DNA of 64,000 nt from assembly GCF_013761175.1 (NCBI RefSeq), contig NZ_JACDUR010000007.1:62001-126000 (forward strand), given 5' to 3'. This DNA is from Nonomuraea soli (lineage in GTDB: Bacteria > Actinomycetota > Actinomycetes > Streptosporangiales > Streptosporangiaceae). The notes below the pieces were generated by a model, which saw only the letters and a program-made list of their open reading frames with translations, ran no database searches and was not told the origin of the DNA. Made by a program: the position numbers and the translations under genes. Below, piece by piece: positions 1 through 8,465 of this stretch. Numbering within the stretch: position 1 is the stretch's first letter; every line of letters begins with the position of its first letter.

Positions 1-32
1 TGGTGGAAAACAGCACTTCCGTATGACAGGTG

Positions 33-245
33 TCAACTACGCCGGAACCGGCGGACGAACCAGATGCCGAACAGGCCGCCGACGATGCCGGCCACGCAGG
101 TCCAGACCCACCACTGGTGCTCGGGAGCGGGCTGGAAGATCAACAGCGCCACCAGGGCGATCGCCCACGCGGCGGTGCCGACCCAGATCGTGGCCTGGTC
201 GTTGGTCTCGATCGGCTCGGGATCCGGGTGCCATTGCTTCTCCAC
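33..245 (-). CDS. Small membrane protein, DUF2530 family
   Basis: A 70-residue protein with two hydrophobic segments (about residues 22-38 and 47-64), a Trp-rich loop between them and a basic tail ending RRFRRS. The layout matches the actinobacterial DUF2530 family of small inner-membrane proteins, whose function is unknown. The GTG start is supported by TAGTGT seven bases upstream on the minus strand, a leaderless-promoter arrangement seen repeatedly in this window. It is transcribed divergently from the purine permease. Family assignment is from memory of the sequence pattern; the gene itself is secure. Confidence 0.75.
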   Translation of the reverse strand: MEKQWHPDPEPIETNDQATIWVGTAAWAIALVALLIFQPAPEHQWWVWTCVAGIVGGLFGIWFVRRFRRS

Positions 246-314
246 GGCATCAACACTATCTCGATCCGATCACCGGACCTTTCGCCCTTTGGTCACTCCT
301 GTCACTCTTCGCGC

Positions 315-1754
315 GTGAATACACGTCTTGACGGTTTCTTCTCGATCTCCGAGCGTGGCTCGACGATCTCCCGCGAGATCCGCGGCGGCCTGGCCACCTT
401 CTTCACGATGGCCTACATCGTGGTGCTCAACCCTCTCATCCTGGGCTTCGGCAAGGACGCCGACGGTCAGGTCCTGGGTGACGGCTCGGCGCCCAACATC
501 CCGATGATCGCCGCGGCGACCGCGTTCGTGGCGGGTGTGCTGACCATCCTCATGGGACTGGTGGCCCGCGCGCCCTTCGCCATCGCGGCCGGCCTCGGCC
601 TCAACGCCTTCGTGGCCTTCGGCATCGCCACGGACATGTCCTGGGAAGACGCCATGGGCCTGGTGGTGCTGGAGGGCATCATCATCGCCGTCCTGGTGCT
701 GACCGGATTCCGCATGGCGGTCTTCCAGGCGATCCCCGCCCAGCTGAAGACGGCGATCAGCGTGGGCATCGGCCTGTTCATCGCCCTGATCGGCTTCGTC
801 GACTCCGGCTTCGTGCGCGGCAACGCCGCTCCGCCGCTGACCATGGGCATCGCGGGCGAGATCATCAGCTGGCCGATGTTCGTCTTCGTGGTCGGCCTGC
901 TGGCCACGATCGTGCTGCTCGTGCGCAAGGTCAAGGGCGCGATCCTCATCGGCATTGTGAGCGCGACCATCCTCGCGATCGTCGTCGAGGCGATCGCCAA
1001 GGTAGGCCCCGCCACCCTGGCCGACGGCACCAAGAACCCGGCCGGCTGGCAGTTGAACGTGCCGACCTTCGGCGACGTCTTCGGCCTTCCTGACCTGTCG
1101 CTGCTCGGCCAGTTCAGCCTCTTCGGCGGCATCGGCAAGGTCGGCGTGCTGGCCGCCGTGCTGCTGGTCTTCACGCTGCTGATCACCGACTTCTTCGACA
1201 CCATGGGCACCGTCGTCGGTGTCGGCACCCAGGCCGGGCTGGTCAGGGAGGACGGCACGCTGCCGCGCACCCGCGAGATCCTCTTCGTCGACTCGATCGC
1301 CGCCGCCGCGGGTGGCGCCGGCTCGGTCTCCTCCAACACCACCTACGTGGAGTCGGCCGCCGGTGTCGGCGAGGGCGCGCGCACCGGTCTGGCCAGCGTG
1401 ATCACCGGTCTGCTGTTCCTGCTGGCGACCTTCCTGTCGCCGCTGGTCTCCGTCGTGCCGTACGAGGCGGCGGCCCCGGCGCTGGTCGTGGTCGGCTTCC
1501 TGATGATGACCTCGGTCAAGAGCATCGAGTGGGACGACTTCGAGATCTCCATCCCGGCCTTCCTCACCATCGTGCTCATGCCGTTCACCTACTCCATCGC
1601 CAACGGCATCGGCGCGGGCTTCGTCAGCTACGTGCTGATCAAGGCGGTGCGCGGCAAGGCTCGCGAGGTGCACCCGCTCCTGTGGGTGGTGGCGGCCCTG
1701 TTCGCCCTCTACTTCGCGCTCGGCCCCGTCAAGGTCCTGCTCGGCCTTCAGTAG
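315..1754 (+). CDS. NCS2-family purine (guanine/hypoxanthine/adenine) permease
   Basis: A 479-residue polytopic inner-membrane transporter that imports nucleobases with protons. Typical family landmarks are FFTMAYIVVLNP near residues 28-39, DFFDTMGTVVGVG near 292 and NTTYVESAAGVGEGARTG near 340, which match the AzgA/PbuG-type branch of NCS2 carriers rather than the uracil/xanthine branch. The frame stays open upstream, but the GTG at 315 gives the conserved N-terminus (NTRLDGFFSISERGS) and the usual length. Whether it prefers guanine/hypoxanthine or adenine cannot be read from the sequence. It stands alone, divergent from DUF2530, with the desaturase 70 bp downstream. Confidence 0.9.
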   Translation: MNTRLDGFFSISERGSTISREIRGGLATFFTMAYIVVLNPLILGFGKDADGQVLGDGSAPNIPMIAAATAFVAGVLTILMGLVARAPFAIAAGLGLNAFVAFGIATDMSWEDAMGLVVLEGIIIAVLVLTGFRMAVFQAIPAQLKTAISVGIGLFIALIGFVDSGFVRGNAAPPLTMGIAGEIISWPMFVFVVGLLATIVLLVRKVKGAILIGIVSATILAIVVEAIAKVGPATLADGTKNPAGWQLNVPTFGDVFGLPDLSLLGQFSLFGGIGKVGVLAAVLLVFTLLITDFFDTMGTVVGVGTQAGLVREDGTLPRTREILFVDSIAAAAGGAGSVSSNTTYVESAAGVGEGARTGLASVITGLLFLLATFLSPLVSVVPYEAAAPALVVVGFLMMTSVKSIEWDDFEISIPAFLTIVLMPFTYSIANGIGAGFVSYVLIKAVRGKAREVHPLLWVVAALFALYFALGPVKVLLGLQ

Positions 1755-1824
1755 GGCGGGCACTACCGCGATTGCGGGGGCGCACGGGGTTTACCCGGTC
1801 TGCCGTGATCGCCACACTTGTGCG

Positions 1825-2841
1825 GTGACTCACGGTAGCGATTTCGCCCGCCTGTCCCGCGTGATCCAGGACGCCGGTCTGCTCGACCGGCGTCCTGCGT
1901 ATTACGCCCTGCGGCTGTCCCTGGTCGCCCTCGCCTTCGCCGGCGGCTGGGCGGCCTTCGTGTCGCTCGGCGACTCCTGGTGGCAACTCCTCGTCGCCAT
2001 CGTCCTGGCCATCGCCTTCGCCCAGGTGGCGCTGATCGCCCACGACCTGGCGCACCGGCAGGTGTTCCGTACCCGGCGGGCGTCGGCCGTGGCCGGACGC
2101 GTAGCCGGCAACCTCGCGGTGGGCATGAGCTACGGCTGGTGGATGGACAAGCACACCCGCCACCACGCCAACCCCAACCACGAGGACCACGACCCCGACG
2201 TCGACCCGTCGCTGCTGGTGTGGTCGGAGGACCAGGCCGCGCGGGCCGGCGGGCTGTCGCGCTTCATCGCCAAGTGGGAGGCCTACCTGTTCTTCCCGCT
2301 GCTGACCCTGGAGGCCTGGAACCTGCACGTCTCCAGCGTCCGCGCGCTCTCCAGGCTGCGGGACCGCCGGCTGGAGACCGTGCTGCTGCTCGCCCACTTC
2401 GTCTGGTACTTCGCCCTGGTCTTCACCGTCCTGCCGGCGGGCAAGGCGATCGTCTTCGTGCTCGTGCAGAAGGCGGTGTTCGGCGTCTACCTGGGATGCA
2501 CGTTCGCGCCCAACCACAAGGGCATGCCGGTGCTCACCGGTGCCGACTCCTACGACTACCTGCGCAAGCAGGTGCTCACCTCGCGCAACGTGCGCGGCGG
2601 CAGGTTCATCGACGTCCTGCTCGGCGGGCTGAACTACCAGATCGAGCACCACCTGTTCCCGAGCATGCCCACGCCCAACCTGCGCAGGGCCCAGCCGCTC
2701 GTGCGCGCCCACTGCGACGCTCTGGGCATCTCCTACGCGGAGGCGGGCCTGTTCGAGTCGTACGGCATAGCGCTGAGCCACATGCACGCCATCGGAGCAC
2801 AACTGCGCGCCAAGCCCGCCTCGGAACCCGTCATGCGGTGA
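1825..2841 (+). CDS. Membrane fatty acid desaturase
   Basis: A 338-residue integral membrane di-iron desaturase that introduces double bonds into acyl chains of lipids or acyl-CoA. The three histidine boxes are all present: HDLAHRQ at residues 73-79, HTRHH at 110-114 and QIEHHLFP from about 272. The last box carries Gln in place of the first His, as in front-end and several bacterial acyl-CoA desaturases. Hydrophobic pairs flank the boxes (about 28-72 and 185-215). Start is GTG at 1825. The 3' end overlaps the convergent DM13 gene by 11 bp. Regiospecificity cannot be predicted. Confidence 0.88.
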   Translation: MTHGSDFARLSRVIQDAGLLDRRPAYYALRLSLVALAFAGGWAAFVSLGDSWWQLLVAIVLAIAFAQVALIAHDLAHRQVFRTRRASAVAGRVAGNLAVGMSYGWWMDKHTRHHANPNHEDHDPDVDPSLLVWSEDQAARAGGLSRFIAKWEAYLFFPLLTLEAWNLHVSSVRALSRLRDRRLETVLLLAHFVWYFALVFTVLPAGKAIVFVLVQKAVFGVYLGCTFAPNHKGMPVLTGADSYDYLRKQVLTSRNVRGGRFIDVLLGGLNYQIEHHLFPSMPTPNLRRAQPLVRAHCDALGISYAEAGLFESYGIALSHMHAIGAQLRAKPASEPVMR

Positions 2842-3367
2842 CGAGCGAGGCCGCGCCGAAGGAGACCTTGAAGCGTTTGCACCAGATGGTGACGCTGGTG
2901 AAGCGGTCGAGGTCGGCGGAGGCGGGGATGGCGTAGTTGGCGTTGCCCTTGTTCCCCTTGAGCTCGCCCAGCTCCAGCCATCTCCCGTCGTCGAGGTTGA
3001 ACCAGCTGCCGGTCACGGGCTGGTCGCTGAGCCATACCCGAAGGTCGGGGCCGTCGGAGGTGCGCAGGTTCTCGATGCGCAGGACGCGGCTGCCGTCGGA
3101 CAGGCGCAGGACGCGTGCCTGGCCGCTCGTGCTGTGCTCGTGGGAGCGGAAGGCGCCGGTGGCCAGGACCTCGGGGCCGGCGGCGGGTTTCGCGGTGGGC
3201 TCGGCGGCGGCTTTCGTGGTGGTTTCCGTGGTCGCCGAGGTGGTCGTCGAGGGGCCCGTGGGCAGGGCCTCGTCGACCTCGACGGTGGTGAACAGCCGCC
3301 ACGGCTGGAACAGGTAGAGTCCGACGCTCACCACGACGACGAGCCCGGCCAGCAGGAGTCTCTTCAT
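2831..3367 (-). CDS. Membrane-anchored DM13-domain protein
   Basis: A 178-residue protein with an N-terminal signal anchor (MKRLLLAGLVVVVSVGLYLF), a Thr/Ala/Pro-rich linker of about 50 residues and a C-terminal DM13 domain beginning ATGAFRSHEHSTSGQARVL and ending near CKRFKVSFGAASL. DM13 domains have been proposed to bind a cofactor or take part in extracytoplasmic redox reactions. The single Cys in the last strand (IWCKRF) fits that family. A start ten codons upstream (ATG ending at 3397) is also possible; I prefer the one that begins with the signal anchor. No operon partner is visible. Confidence 0.78.
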   Translation of the reverse strand: MKRLLLAGLVVVVSVGLYLFQPWRLFTTVEVDEALPTGPSTTTSATTETTTKAAAEPTAKPAAGPEVLATGAFRSHEHSTSGQARVLRLSDGSRVLRIENLRTSDGPDLRVWLSDQPVTGSWFNLDDGRWLELGELKGNKGNANYAIPASADLDRFTSVTIWCKRFKVSFGAASLVTA

Positions 3368-3498
3368 GTCTTCAGGATCCAACGTGAGCGAAGTCATGTG
3401 ATTACGTGCTGCTTACGGCTTCACGCGGGGGCCTGGAGTGGGTATCAAATAGCGAGACATATCCGAATCTAAGGGGAATATGCGTGGCAGTTGTGATA

Positions 3499-3526
3499 GT
3501 TAGCAAGGGTAATGACTCATGCTAAC
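3499..3526. promoter_or_regulatory. Inverted repeat across the MarR start, candidate autorepression operator
   Basis: GTTAGCA (3499-3505) and TGCTAAC (3520-3526) are exact inverse complements separated by 14 bases and straddle the ATG of the MarR gene at 3519. MarR proteins commonly repress their own operon from a palindrome near the start. The role is inferred. Confidence 0.5.
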
Positions 3527-3968
3527 GAATCCCCCAAAGTTGGACCTGCGCAGCGACGCAGGCCTGGCTTCGGCTTTGCGCGTGTCGCTCGCAAGGCTGA
3601 CCAGGCGACTTCGACGACAGGCAGCGGCACACTCCCTGACACCCACGCAGTTCGCGACGCTGGCCGCCGTGGAGCGGCATCCCGGGATCTCGCCCGGAGA
3701 GCTGGCCGAGCTCGAGAAGGTGCAGCCCCCATCGATGACCAGGGTGATCGGCGCGCTCGAGGAGCGCGGGTTGGTCGCGCGCACACCCCACCCAACCGAC
3801 CGGCGTCAGGTGACCGTGAGCGTGACCGGGCAGGGCGAGGCCCTGCTGAAGGAGGAGCGCAGGCTGAAGGAAGCCTGGCTGACGCAACGGTTGAAGGAGC
3901 TGACTCCCGAGGAGCGGGCGGTTCTGCGACAGGCCGCGCCGATTCTGGAGAAGCTCAGCAAGATCTAG
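3519..3968 (+). CDS. MarR-family transcriptional regulator
   Basis: A 149-residue winged helix-turn-helix repressor. Recognition region: SPGELAELEKVQPPSMTRVI (about 58-77), wing: GLVARTPHPTDRRQVTVSVT (about 84-103), with flanking helices for dimerisation. The DxRxxxVxxT wing pattern is diagnostic of MarR. It lies 20 bp upstream of an MFS exporter on the same strand, so it very probably represses a two-gene efflux operon and is released by a small phenolic or drug-like ligand. An inverted repeat overlaps its start codon. The ligand is unknown. Confidence 0.88.
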   Translation: MLTNPPKLDLRSDAGLASALRVSLARLTRRLRRQAAAHSLTPTQFATLAAVERHPGISPGELAELEKVQPPSMTRVIGALEERGLVARTPHPTDRRQVTVSVTGQGEALLKEERRLKEAWLTQRLKELTPEERAVLRQAAPILEKLSKI

Positions 3969-3988
3969 GCGAACATATCGAGACCGGG

Positions 3989-5215
3989 ATGTTCCGGTCT
4001 CTCAAGGTCTTCAACTACCGCCTGTTCGCCATCGGCAGCGTGATCTCCAACGTCGGTGGCTGGATGCAGCGCACGGCCCAGGACTGGCTGGTCCTGGACC
4101 TGACCAACGGCAGCGGCGTGGCGCTGGGAACGGCGACCGCGCTGCAGTTCGCCCCGATGGTGATCTTCGGGATGTTCGGCGGGATGATGGCCGACCGCTA
4201 CCCCAAGCGGCAGCTGCTCATCGTCGCCCAGGCGCTGATGGCCGTGCTGGCTCTCGCCATGGGTGTGCTCGCCATCACCGGCACCGCCCAGGTCTGGCAC
4301 GTCTACGTCATGGCCCTCGTGCTCGGTGTGATCTCCTGCGCCGAGGTGCCCACCCGCCAGGCGTTCGTGGTGGAGATGGTCGGCCGCAGAGACCTGCCCA
4401 ACGCCATCGCCCTGAACGCCTCCAGCTTCAACCTCGCCCGCGTCGTGGGCCCGGCGGTCGCCGGTCTGCTCATGTTCGCGATGGACGCCGGGCCGATCTT
4501 CCTGCTCAACGCGCTGACGTTCGCCGGAGTGATCTCCAGCCTGGTCTTCATGCGCAAGGCCGAGCTGAACCCGGCCGAGCCGGTGCCCAGGGCCAAGGGG
4601 CAGCTGCGCGAAGGCCTGCGCTACGTGCTGGCCAACGAGGCGCTGCTCTTCCCCGTGCTGCTCATCGGGTTCGTCTCGATGTTCGCCCAGGCGTTCATGA
4701 CGTCGATCGCGCTGATGGCCCGCGAGGTCTTCGGCTCGGGCGCCTCGTCGTTCGGGCTCGCCTCGACGATGTTCGCGGTCGGAGCGCTCGGCGGAGCCCT
4801 GCTGGCCGCCCGCCGTACCCGGCCGTCGCGCAAGCTCCTGTACGGCGGAGCGGTGTCGTTCGGCGTCGCGACCGCCGTGGCGGGGCTGATGCCGTCGTAC
4901 GCGCTCTACCTGGCGGTGCTGGTCCCCGCCGGAGTCGCGCTGATCACGGTCAACACCGCGGCGAACGCCACCGTGCAGCTGGCCACCTCGCCGGAGATGC
5001 GGGGACGGGTCATGGGCATCTACTTCCTGGCCTTCACGGCGGGCGCGCCCGTCGGGGCCTGGATGCTGGGCTGGTTGTCGGAACTGGCGAGCCCCCGGGT
5101 GGGCGTCGTCCTGGCCGGATCGCTGGTGCTCGTCGGCACCGGGCTGGCCGTCCTGCTGAGCAAGATCATTGGGGCCCGGGTGCACCGCCCGGCCCTCGCC
5201 GCCGTCGGAGCATGA
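3989..5215 (+). CDS. MFS transporter, probable drug/small-molecule exporter
   Basis: A 408-residue major facilitator with 12 predicted membrane segments. It begins MFRSLKVFNYRLFAIGSVIS, the N-terminus of the MFS_3/enterobactin-exporter-like group, and carries the loop 2-3 motif GGMMADRYPKRQL (about residues 68-80). The frame extends far upstream through the MarR gene in another register; the ATG at 3989 restores the family N-terminus and a 20-bp gap to MarR. Pairing with MarR points to inducible efflux. Substrate unknown. Confidence 0.88.
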   Translation: MFRSLKVFNYRLFAIGSVISNVGGWMQRTAQDWLVLDLTNGSGVALGTATALQFAPMVIFGMFGGMMADRYPKRQLLIVAQALMAVLALAMGVLAITGTAQVWHVYVMALVLGVISCAEVPTRQAFVVEMVGRRDLPNAIALNASSFNLARVVGPAVAGLLMFAMDAGPIFLLNALTFAGVISSLVFMRKAELNPAEPVPRAKGQLREGLRYVLANEALLFPVLLIGFVSMFAQAFMTSIALMAREVFGSGASSFGLASTMFAVGALGGALLAARRTRPSRKLLYGGAVSFGVATAVAGLMPSYALYLAVLVPAGVALITVNTAANATVQLATSPEMRGRVMGIYFLAFTAGAPVGAWMLGWLSELASPRVGVVLAGSLVLVGTGLAVLLSKIIGARVHRPALAAVGA

Positions 5216-5246
5216 GTCGACCCCGGGCGGGGTTAACGTGGCAGCC

Positions 5247-5789
5247 GTGAGACTGTTCGCCGCGCTGATCCCGCCCGAGGATGTTCTCGACGAGGTCGAG
5301 CGGGCCGTCGCGCCGTTCTCCGGCCGGGTGCCGGGGCTGCGCTGGCCCGCCCGCGAGACCTGGCACGTCACGCTGGGATTCTTCGGCGAGGTGCCGGACC
5401 GGGCGCTGCCGGAGCTGGAGACCCGCCTCGCCCGTGCCGTGTCCAGGCACAAGGCTCTCGACGTGGCCTTCGAGGGTTTCGGTGCCTTCTCCTCGCCGCG
5501 CCGGGGCAGGGTGCTGTGGACCGGGATGACCGGCGACCCCGCGCACCGCCTGGCCGACTCGGTCAAGGCGGGCGCGCGGCGCGCGGGGGCCGCGCAGACC
5601 GACGACAAGCGGCTGCACGCCCACCTGACGCTCGCCCGGTCGAAGGCCGAGCAGGACCTGCGGCCGCTGATCGAGGCGCTCGGGCCGTTCGCGAGCTCGC
5701 CGTGGCGGGCGGCCGAGGTGCATCTGGTGCGCAGTCACCTGGGGCCGCCGCTCAGGTACGAGTCACTGGCATCCTGGGCGCTCGGCTAG
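5247..5789 (+). CDS. thpR: RNA 2',3'-cyclic phosphodiesterase (2'-5' RNA ligase family, ThpR)
   Basis: A 180-residue 2H phosphoesterase. The two catalytic motifs are HVTL at residues 40-43 and HLTL at 126-129. Members hydrolyse 2',3'-cyclic phosphate ends of RNA, and the E. coli enzyme can also join tRNA halves through 2'-5' bonds. The product begins MRLFAALIPP, the usual family N-terminus. The GTG at 5247 was chosen over upstream in-frame starts because TAACGT lies seven bases before it, a leaderless layout. Cytoplasmic; biological RNA target unknown. Confidence 0.88.
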   Translation: MRLFAALIPPEDVLDEVERAVAPFSGRVPGLRWPARETWHVTLGFFGEVPDRALPELETRLARAVSRHKALDVAFEGFGAFSSPRRGRVLWTGMTGDPAHRLADSVKAGARRAGAAQTDDKRLHAHLTLARSKAEQDLRPLIEALGPFASSPWRAAEVHLVRSHLGPPLRYESLASWALG

Positions 5790-5799
5790 GCTCCCTTGC

Positions 5800-5883
5800 G
5801 TGGATCGTCCTCGTCCTTGGCTGTTGCCCCTCGTGCTCGGCCTTCTGCTCGTGATCGTCGTCCTCGGCGCCGTCCTGACGTGA
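5800..5883 (+). CDS. Predicted 27-residue single-span membrane peptide
   Basis: GTG at 5800 opens a 27-codon frame whose product starts MDRPRPWLLPLVLG and continues as one hydrophobic helix rich in Leu/Val/Ile, ending GAVLT before TGA. It is shorter than usual gene-calling cut-offs. The support is TAGGCT at 5787-5792, exactly seven bases before the GTG, the same leaderless-promoter layout as thpR just upstream. It lies ten bases after thpR. Small one-span peptides often bind membrane complexes, but no function is implied here. Confidence 0.5.
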   Translation: MDRPRPWLLPLVLGLLLVIVVLGAVLT

Positions 5884-6091
5884 GCCGTACGGCCTGGCGG
5901 TCGTGGTGACGGGCGAGCCCCGCCCTCCTGAACGGCCCCGCCCTGGCCGCACCCACCCTCCTGGCCGGCCCCGGGTGTCCTGACCGGCCTCCCAACCGGC
6001 CTCCTGACCGGCCTCCTGGCTGGCCCCGGGCGTCATGGCGTGAGCCGTACGGCCTCTTGGGCGGCCGTACGGCGGAGCCGGGGCCTCGGAC
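5884..6091. other. Intergenic stretch with short C-rich repeats
   Basis: No credible gene in about 200 bp. It holds imperfect repeats of CCTGACCGGCCTCC-like units (about 5970-6020) and three copies of the palindromic core CCGTACGG (near 5886, 6046, 6065). The repeats could form C/G hairpins and end transcription from either side, but no clear T-tract is present. Confidence 0.4.
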
Positions 6092-7060
6092 CTACCAGGC
6101 GTAGTCCTCGGGCGCCGTGCGGTGCCCGGGGAAGATCTCGTCGAGCTGCGCCAGCGCCGACTCGTCGAGGTCGATCTCCAGGGTCCGCAGCGTGCCGTCG
6201 AGCTGCTCCAGCGTGCGCGGCCCGATGATCGGCGCCACCACCGCCCGCTGCTTGAGCAGCCACGCCAGCGCCACGAACGCCGGGTCCTCGCCGAGCTCAT
6301 CGCAGAGCTTCTCGTAGCGCTCGATCTTGTCGCGGTGCTTCTCCAGCTGCTTGACCATGTGGTCGGCGGCGGAGCGGCCCTTGTCGATCTTGCGCAGCAC
6401 GCCGCCGAGGAGGCCCCCGGCCAGCGGGCTCCATGGGATGACGCCGATGCCGAAGTCCTCGCACGCGGGCAGGAGCTCCAGCTCAGGGGTGCGGGTGAGC
6501 AGGTTGTAGTGGGTCTGCTCGGAGACGAGGCCGAACAGGCCGCGCCGGTCGGCGTACGACTGCGACTTGGCGATGTGCCAGCCCGCGTAGTTCGACGAAC
6601 CCGCGTAGATGATCTTGCCCTGCTGGCGCAGCACCTCGATCGCCTCCCACCACTCCTCGAGCGGGGTGGTGCGGTCGATGTGGTGGGCCTGGTAGATGTC
6701 GATGTAGTCGGTCTGCAGCCGCTTGAGCGAGGCCTCGCAGGCGCGGCGGATGTGCAGCGCCGACTGCAGGCTGTCGTTGGGCCACTCGCTCATCCGGCCG
6801 TTGAACTTGGTGGCGATCACCGTCTTCTCGCGGCGCTCGCCACCCTGGGCGAACCACCGGCCGACGATGTTCTCGGTGATTCCCTCGCCCATCTTCCAGC
6901 CGTAGACATCGGCCGTGTCGAAGAAGTTGATCCCGACCTCAAGGGCCCGGTCCATGATGGCGAACGAGTCGTCCTCCGTCGTCTGCGGCCCGAAGTTCAT
7001 CGTGCCGAGGCAGAGAGGGCTGACCTTGAGTCCGCTTCGTCCGAGATTCACGTAGTCCAT
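6092..7060 (-). CDS. Aldo/keto reductase
   Basis: A 322-residue NADPH-dependent (beta/alpha)8 oxidoreductase. The catalytic tetrad is visible: Asp48, Tyr53 (FFDTADVYG), Lys85 (ATKFNG) and His126 (YQAHH). The C-terminal nucleotide-binding signature is around PIIGPRTLEQLDGTL. It resembles the YajO/tas-type branch that reduces aldehydes and ketones. Start ATG at 7060 gives MDYVNLGRSGLKVSPLCLGT, the canonical AKR opening; the frame is open further upstream but that part is not AKR-like. GGAGGG sits just before the ATG. A MerR-type palindrome lies between this gene and the divergent MATE gene. Confidence 0.92.
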   Translation of the reverse strand: MDYVNLGRSGLKVSPLCLGTMNFGPQTTEDDSFAIMDRALEVGINFFDTADVYGWKMGEGITENIVGRWFAQGGERREKTVIATKFNGRMSEWPNDSLQSALHIRRACEASLKRLQTDYIDIYQAHHIDRTTPLEEWWEAIEVLRQQGKIIYAGSSNYAGWHIAKSQSYADRRGLFGLVSEQTHYNLLTRTPELELLPACEDFGIGVIPWSPLAGGLLGGVLRKIDKGRSAADHMVKQLEKHRDKIERYEKLCDELGEDPAFVALAWLLKQRAVVAPIIGPRTLEQLDGTLRTLEIDLDESALAQLDEIFPGHRTAPEDYAW

Positions 7061-7078
7061 AACCCTCCAGCCTAAGCA

Positions 7079-7096
7079 CCTGGAGTGGACTCCAGG
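7079..7096. promoter_or_regulatory. 18-bp perfect-arm palindrome, MerR-type operator candidate
   Basis: CCTGGAGT-GG-ACTCCAGG lies in the divergent gap between the aldo/keto reductase (minus) and the MATE gene (plus). The size, arm pattern and position resemble operators of MerR/SoxR-like activators, which often control aldo/keto reductases in actinobacteria. No merR gene is in the window, so the regulator would be encoded elsewhere. Confidence 0.5.
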
Positions 7097-7136
7097 CGAG
7101 CGCATTTCGTCGGTGGCGTGTGGTGGACTTGCCCCC

Positions 7137-8456
7137 GTGCCTTTCCGCCCCCTCCTGAGCTCCGCGGTGCCCCTCTTCCTGTCCATGATCACCTCGATGG
7201 TGGGCGGCGTCGTCTTCACCATCGCCCTGGGCCACCACGCCACCGAGTCGCTCGCGGCCTTCGCGCTGTCGATGGCCGTGCTCGGCCCGGCGACGGCGGC
7301 CGTGGCGGGATCGTTGCGCGGCATGGTGCCGTTCATCGCCCCGCACCGGGCCGACCCGGCGGCCGCCCTGCCGATCCTGCGTGACGCCCGCTGGCTGACC
7401 CTGACGGTCGGCACCGTGGGCGCGGCCCTGGTGGCCTGCGTCCCCCTGATCGCGCGCGTGAGCGGCACGCCCGCCGAGGTCGTCGAAGCGATGGGCGCGC
7501 TCCCGTGGTTGCTGGCGCTCTACGTCCTGGTCTTCGCCTCCAGCGGAGGGGCCAACTCCGTCCTGGTCGCGCTGGGCCGCAGCAGGCAGGTGCTCTGGTC
7601 CAGCCTGACCGGCACCGTCGTCGACATCGTGCTCACCTTCGCCCTGGTCCCCGTGATGGGGCCCTCGGGAGCGGGCCTGGCTATGGTGGTGTCGGCGCTG
7701 GCGAGCACCCAGGTGTCGGTCTTCTGCCTGCGCAGGGTGCCCGGCCTGGGCCGCTTCTCGCAGTGGCCCGGGCGGCCGCGGGTGACCGAGATCGTCAGGC
7801 TGGCGCGGGTGGGGCTGCCGCTGGCGGGGACGATCCTCATCAAGTTCGGCGTCCTGGCCGTGGTGACCTATGCCGCGGCGCGCACCGGGCTCATCGGGGC
7901 CGCGGCGCACGCGGTGCTCAACTCCGCGATCGGGCTGTTGTTCCTCGCCGCGCTGGCGGTCGCTCAGGCGAGCGTGCCCGAGGTGGCCAGGGCCACGACG
8001 ACGGCCGAGGTGCGCAGGGTCAACCGGGCGGCGCTGATCCTCGGGCTGTCGGGCGCGGGGCTTGGCGGGTCGGTGCTGCTCTTGTTCGGGGAGTGGATCT
8101 TCCGGCTGTTCACGCCTGATGCCGCGGTGCAGGCGCTGGCCCTGTCGCTGGTGCCGTTGCTGGTGGTCTCCACGCTGGCCGACGCGGCCCAGGCGGTCAT
8201 GGGGTTCGGGCTGGCGGGGCTCAAACGGTCGAGCTGGAGCCTGGCGTCCTTCGCCGTGGCCTACGGGCTGCTGGCCGTGGCGGCCCACCCGGTGGCCGCG
8301 ACGTGGGGGCTGACGGGGCTGTGGGTGGCGTTGATCGGCAACAACGTGACGCTGGTGGTGTTGCAGGGCTCGGGGTTCTTACGGCACAGCGCGCGACTCG
8401 GGGACCTCGCGCCCGCCATTCCGGCGCCTCCTGCGCGGGAGCGGGCGGGGAGTTAG
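7137..8456 (+). CDS. MATE-family multidrug efflux transporter
   Basis: A 439-residue inner-membrane antiporter with 12 hydrophobic segments in two internally similar halves, as in the MATE family: a first half starting PLFLSMITSMVGGVVFTIALG and a second half restarting near VGLPLAGTILIKFGVL. Such proteins export cationic drugs or metabolites in exchange for Na+ or H+. The GTG at 7137 (product PFRPLLSSAVPLF) was chosen; an in-frame start at 7113 would add eight residues. Divergent from the aldo/keto reductase. Confidence 0.82.
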   Translation: MPFRPLLSSAVPLFLSMITSMVGGVVFTIALGHHATESLAAFALSMAVLGPATAAVAGSLRGMVPFIAPHRADPAAALPILRDARWLTLTVGTVGAALVACVPLIARVSGTPAEVVEAMGALPWLLALYVLVFASSGGANSVLVALGRSRQVLWSSLTGTVVDIVLTFALVPVMGPSGAGLAMVVSALASTQVSVFCLRRVPGLGRFSQWPGRPRVTEIVRLARVGLPLAGTILIKFGVLAVVTYAAARTGLIGAAAHAVLNSAIGLLFLAALAVAQASVPEVARATTTAEVRRVNRAALILGLSGAGLGGSVLLLFGEWIFRLFTPDAAVQALALSLVPLLVVSTLADAAQAVMGFGLAGLKRSSWSLASFAVAYGLLAVAAHPVAATWGLTGLWVALIGNNVTLVVLQGSGFLRHSARLGDLAPAIPAPPARERAGS

Positions 8457-8465
8457 CTTGGCAGC

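Noticed and set aside
3512..3988. N-terminal extension of the MFS transporter through the MarR gene
   Set aside because: The extension is Arg/Gly/Ala-rich, out of frame with MarR, and not transporter-like; ATG 3989 restores the family N-terminus.
7061..7468. N-terminal extension of the aldo/keto reductase
   Set aside because: It is antisense to the MATE gene and crosses the palindrome at 7079-7096; the protein homology starts at MDYVNLG.
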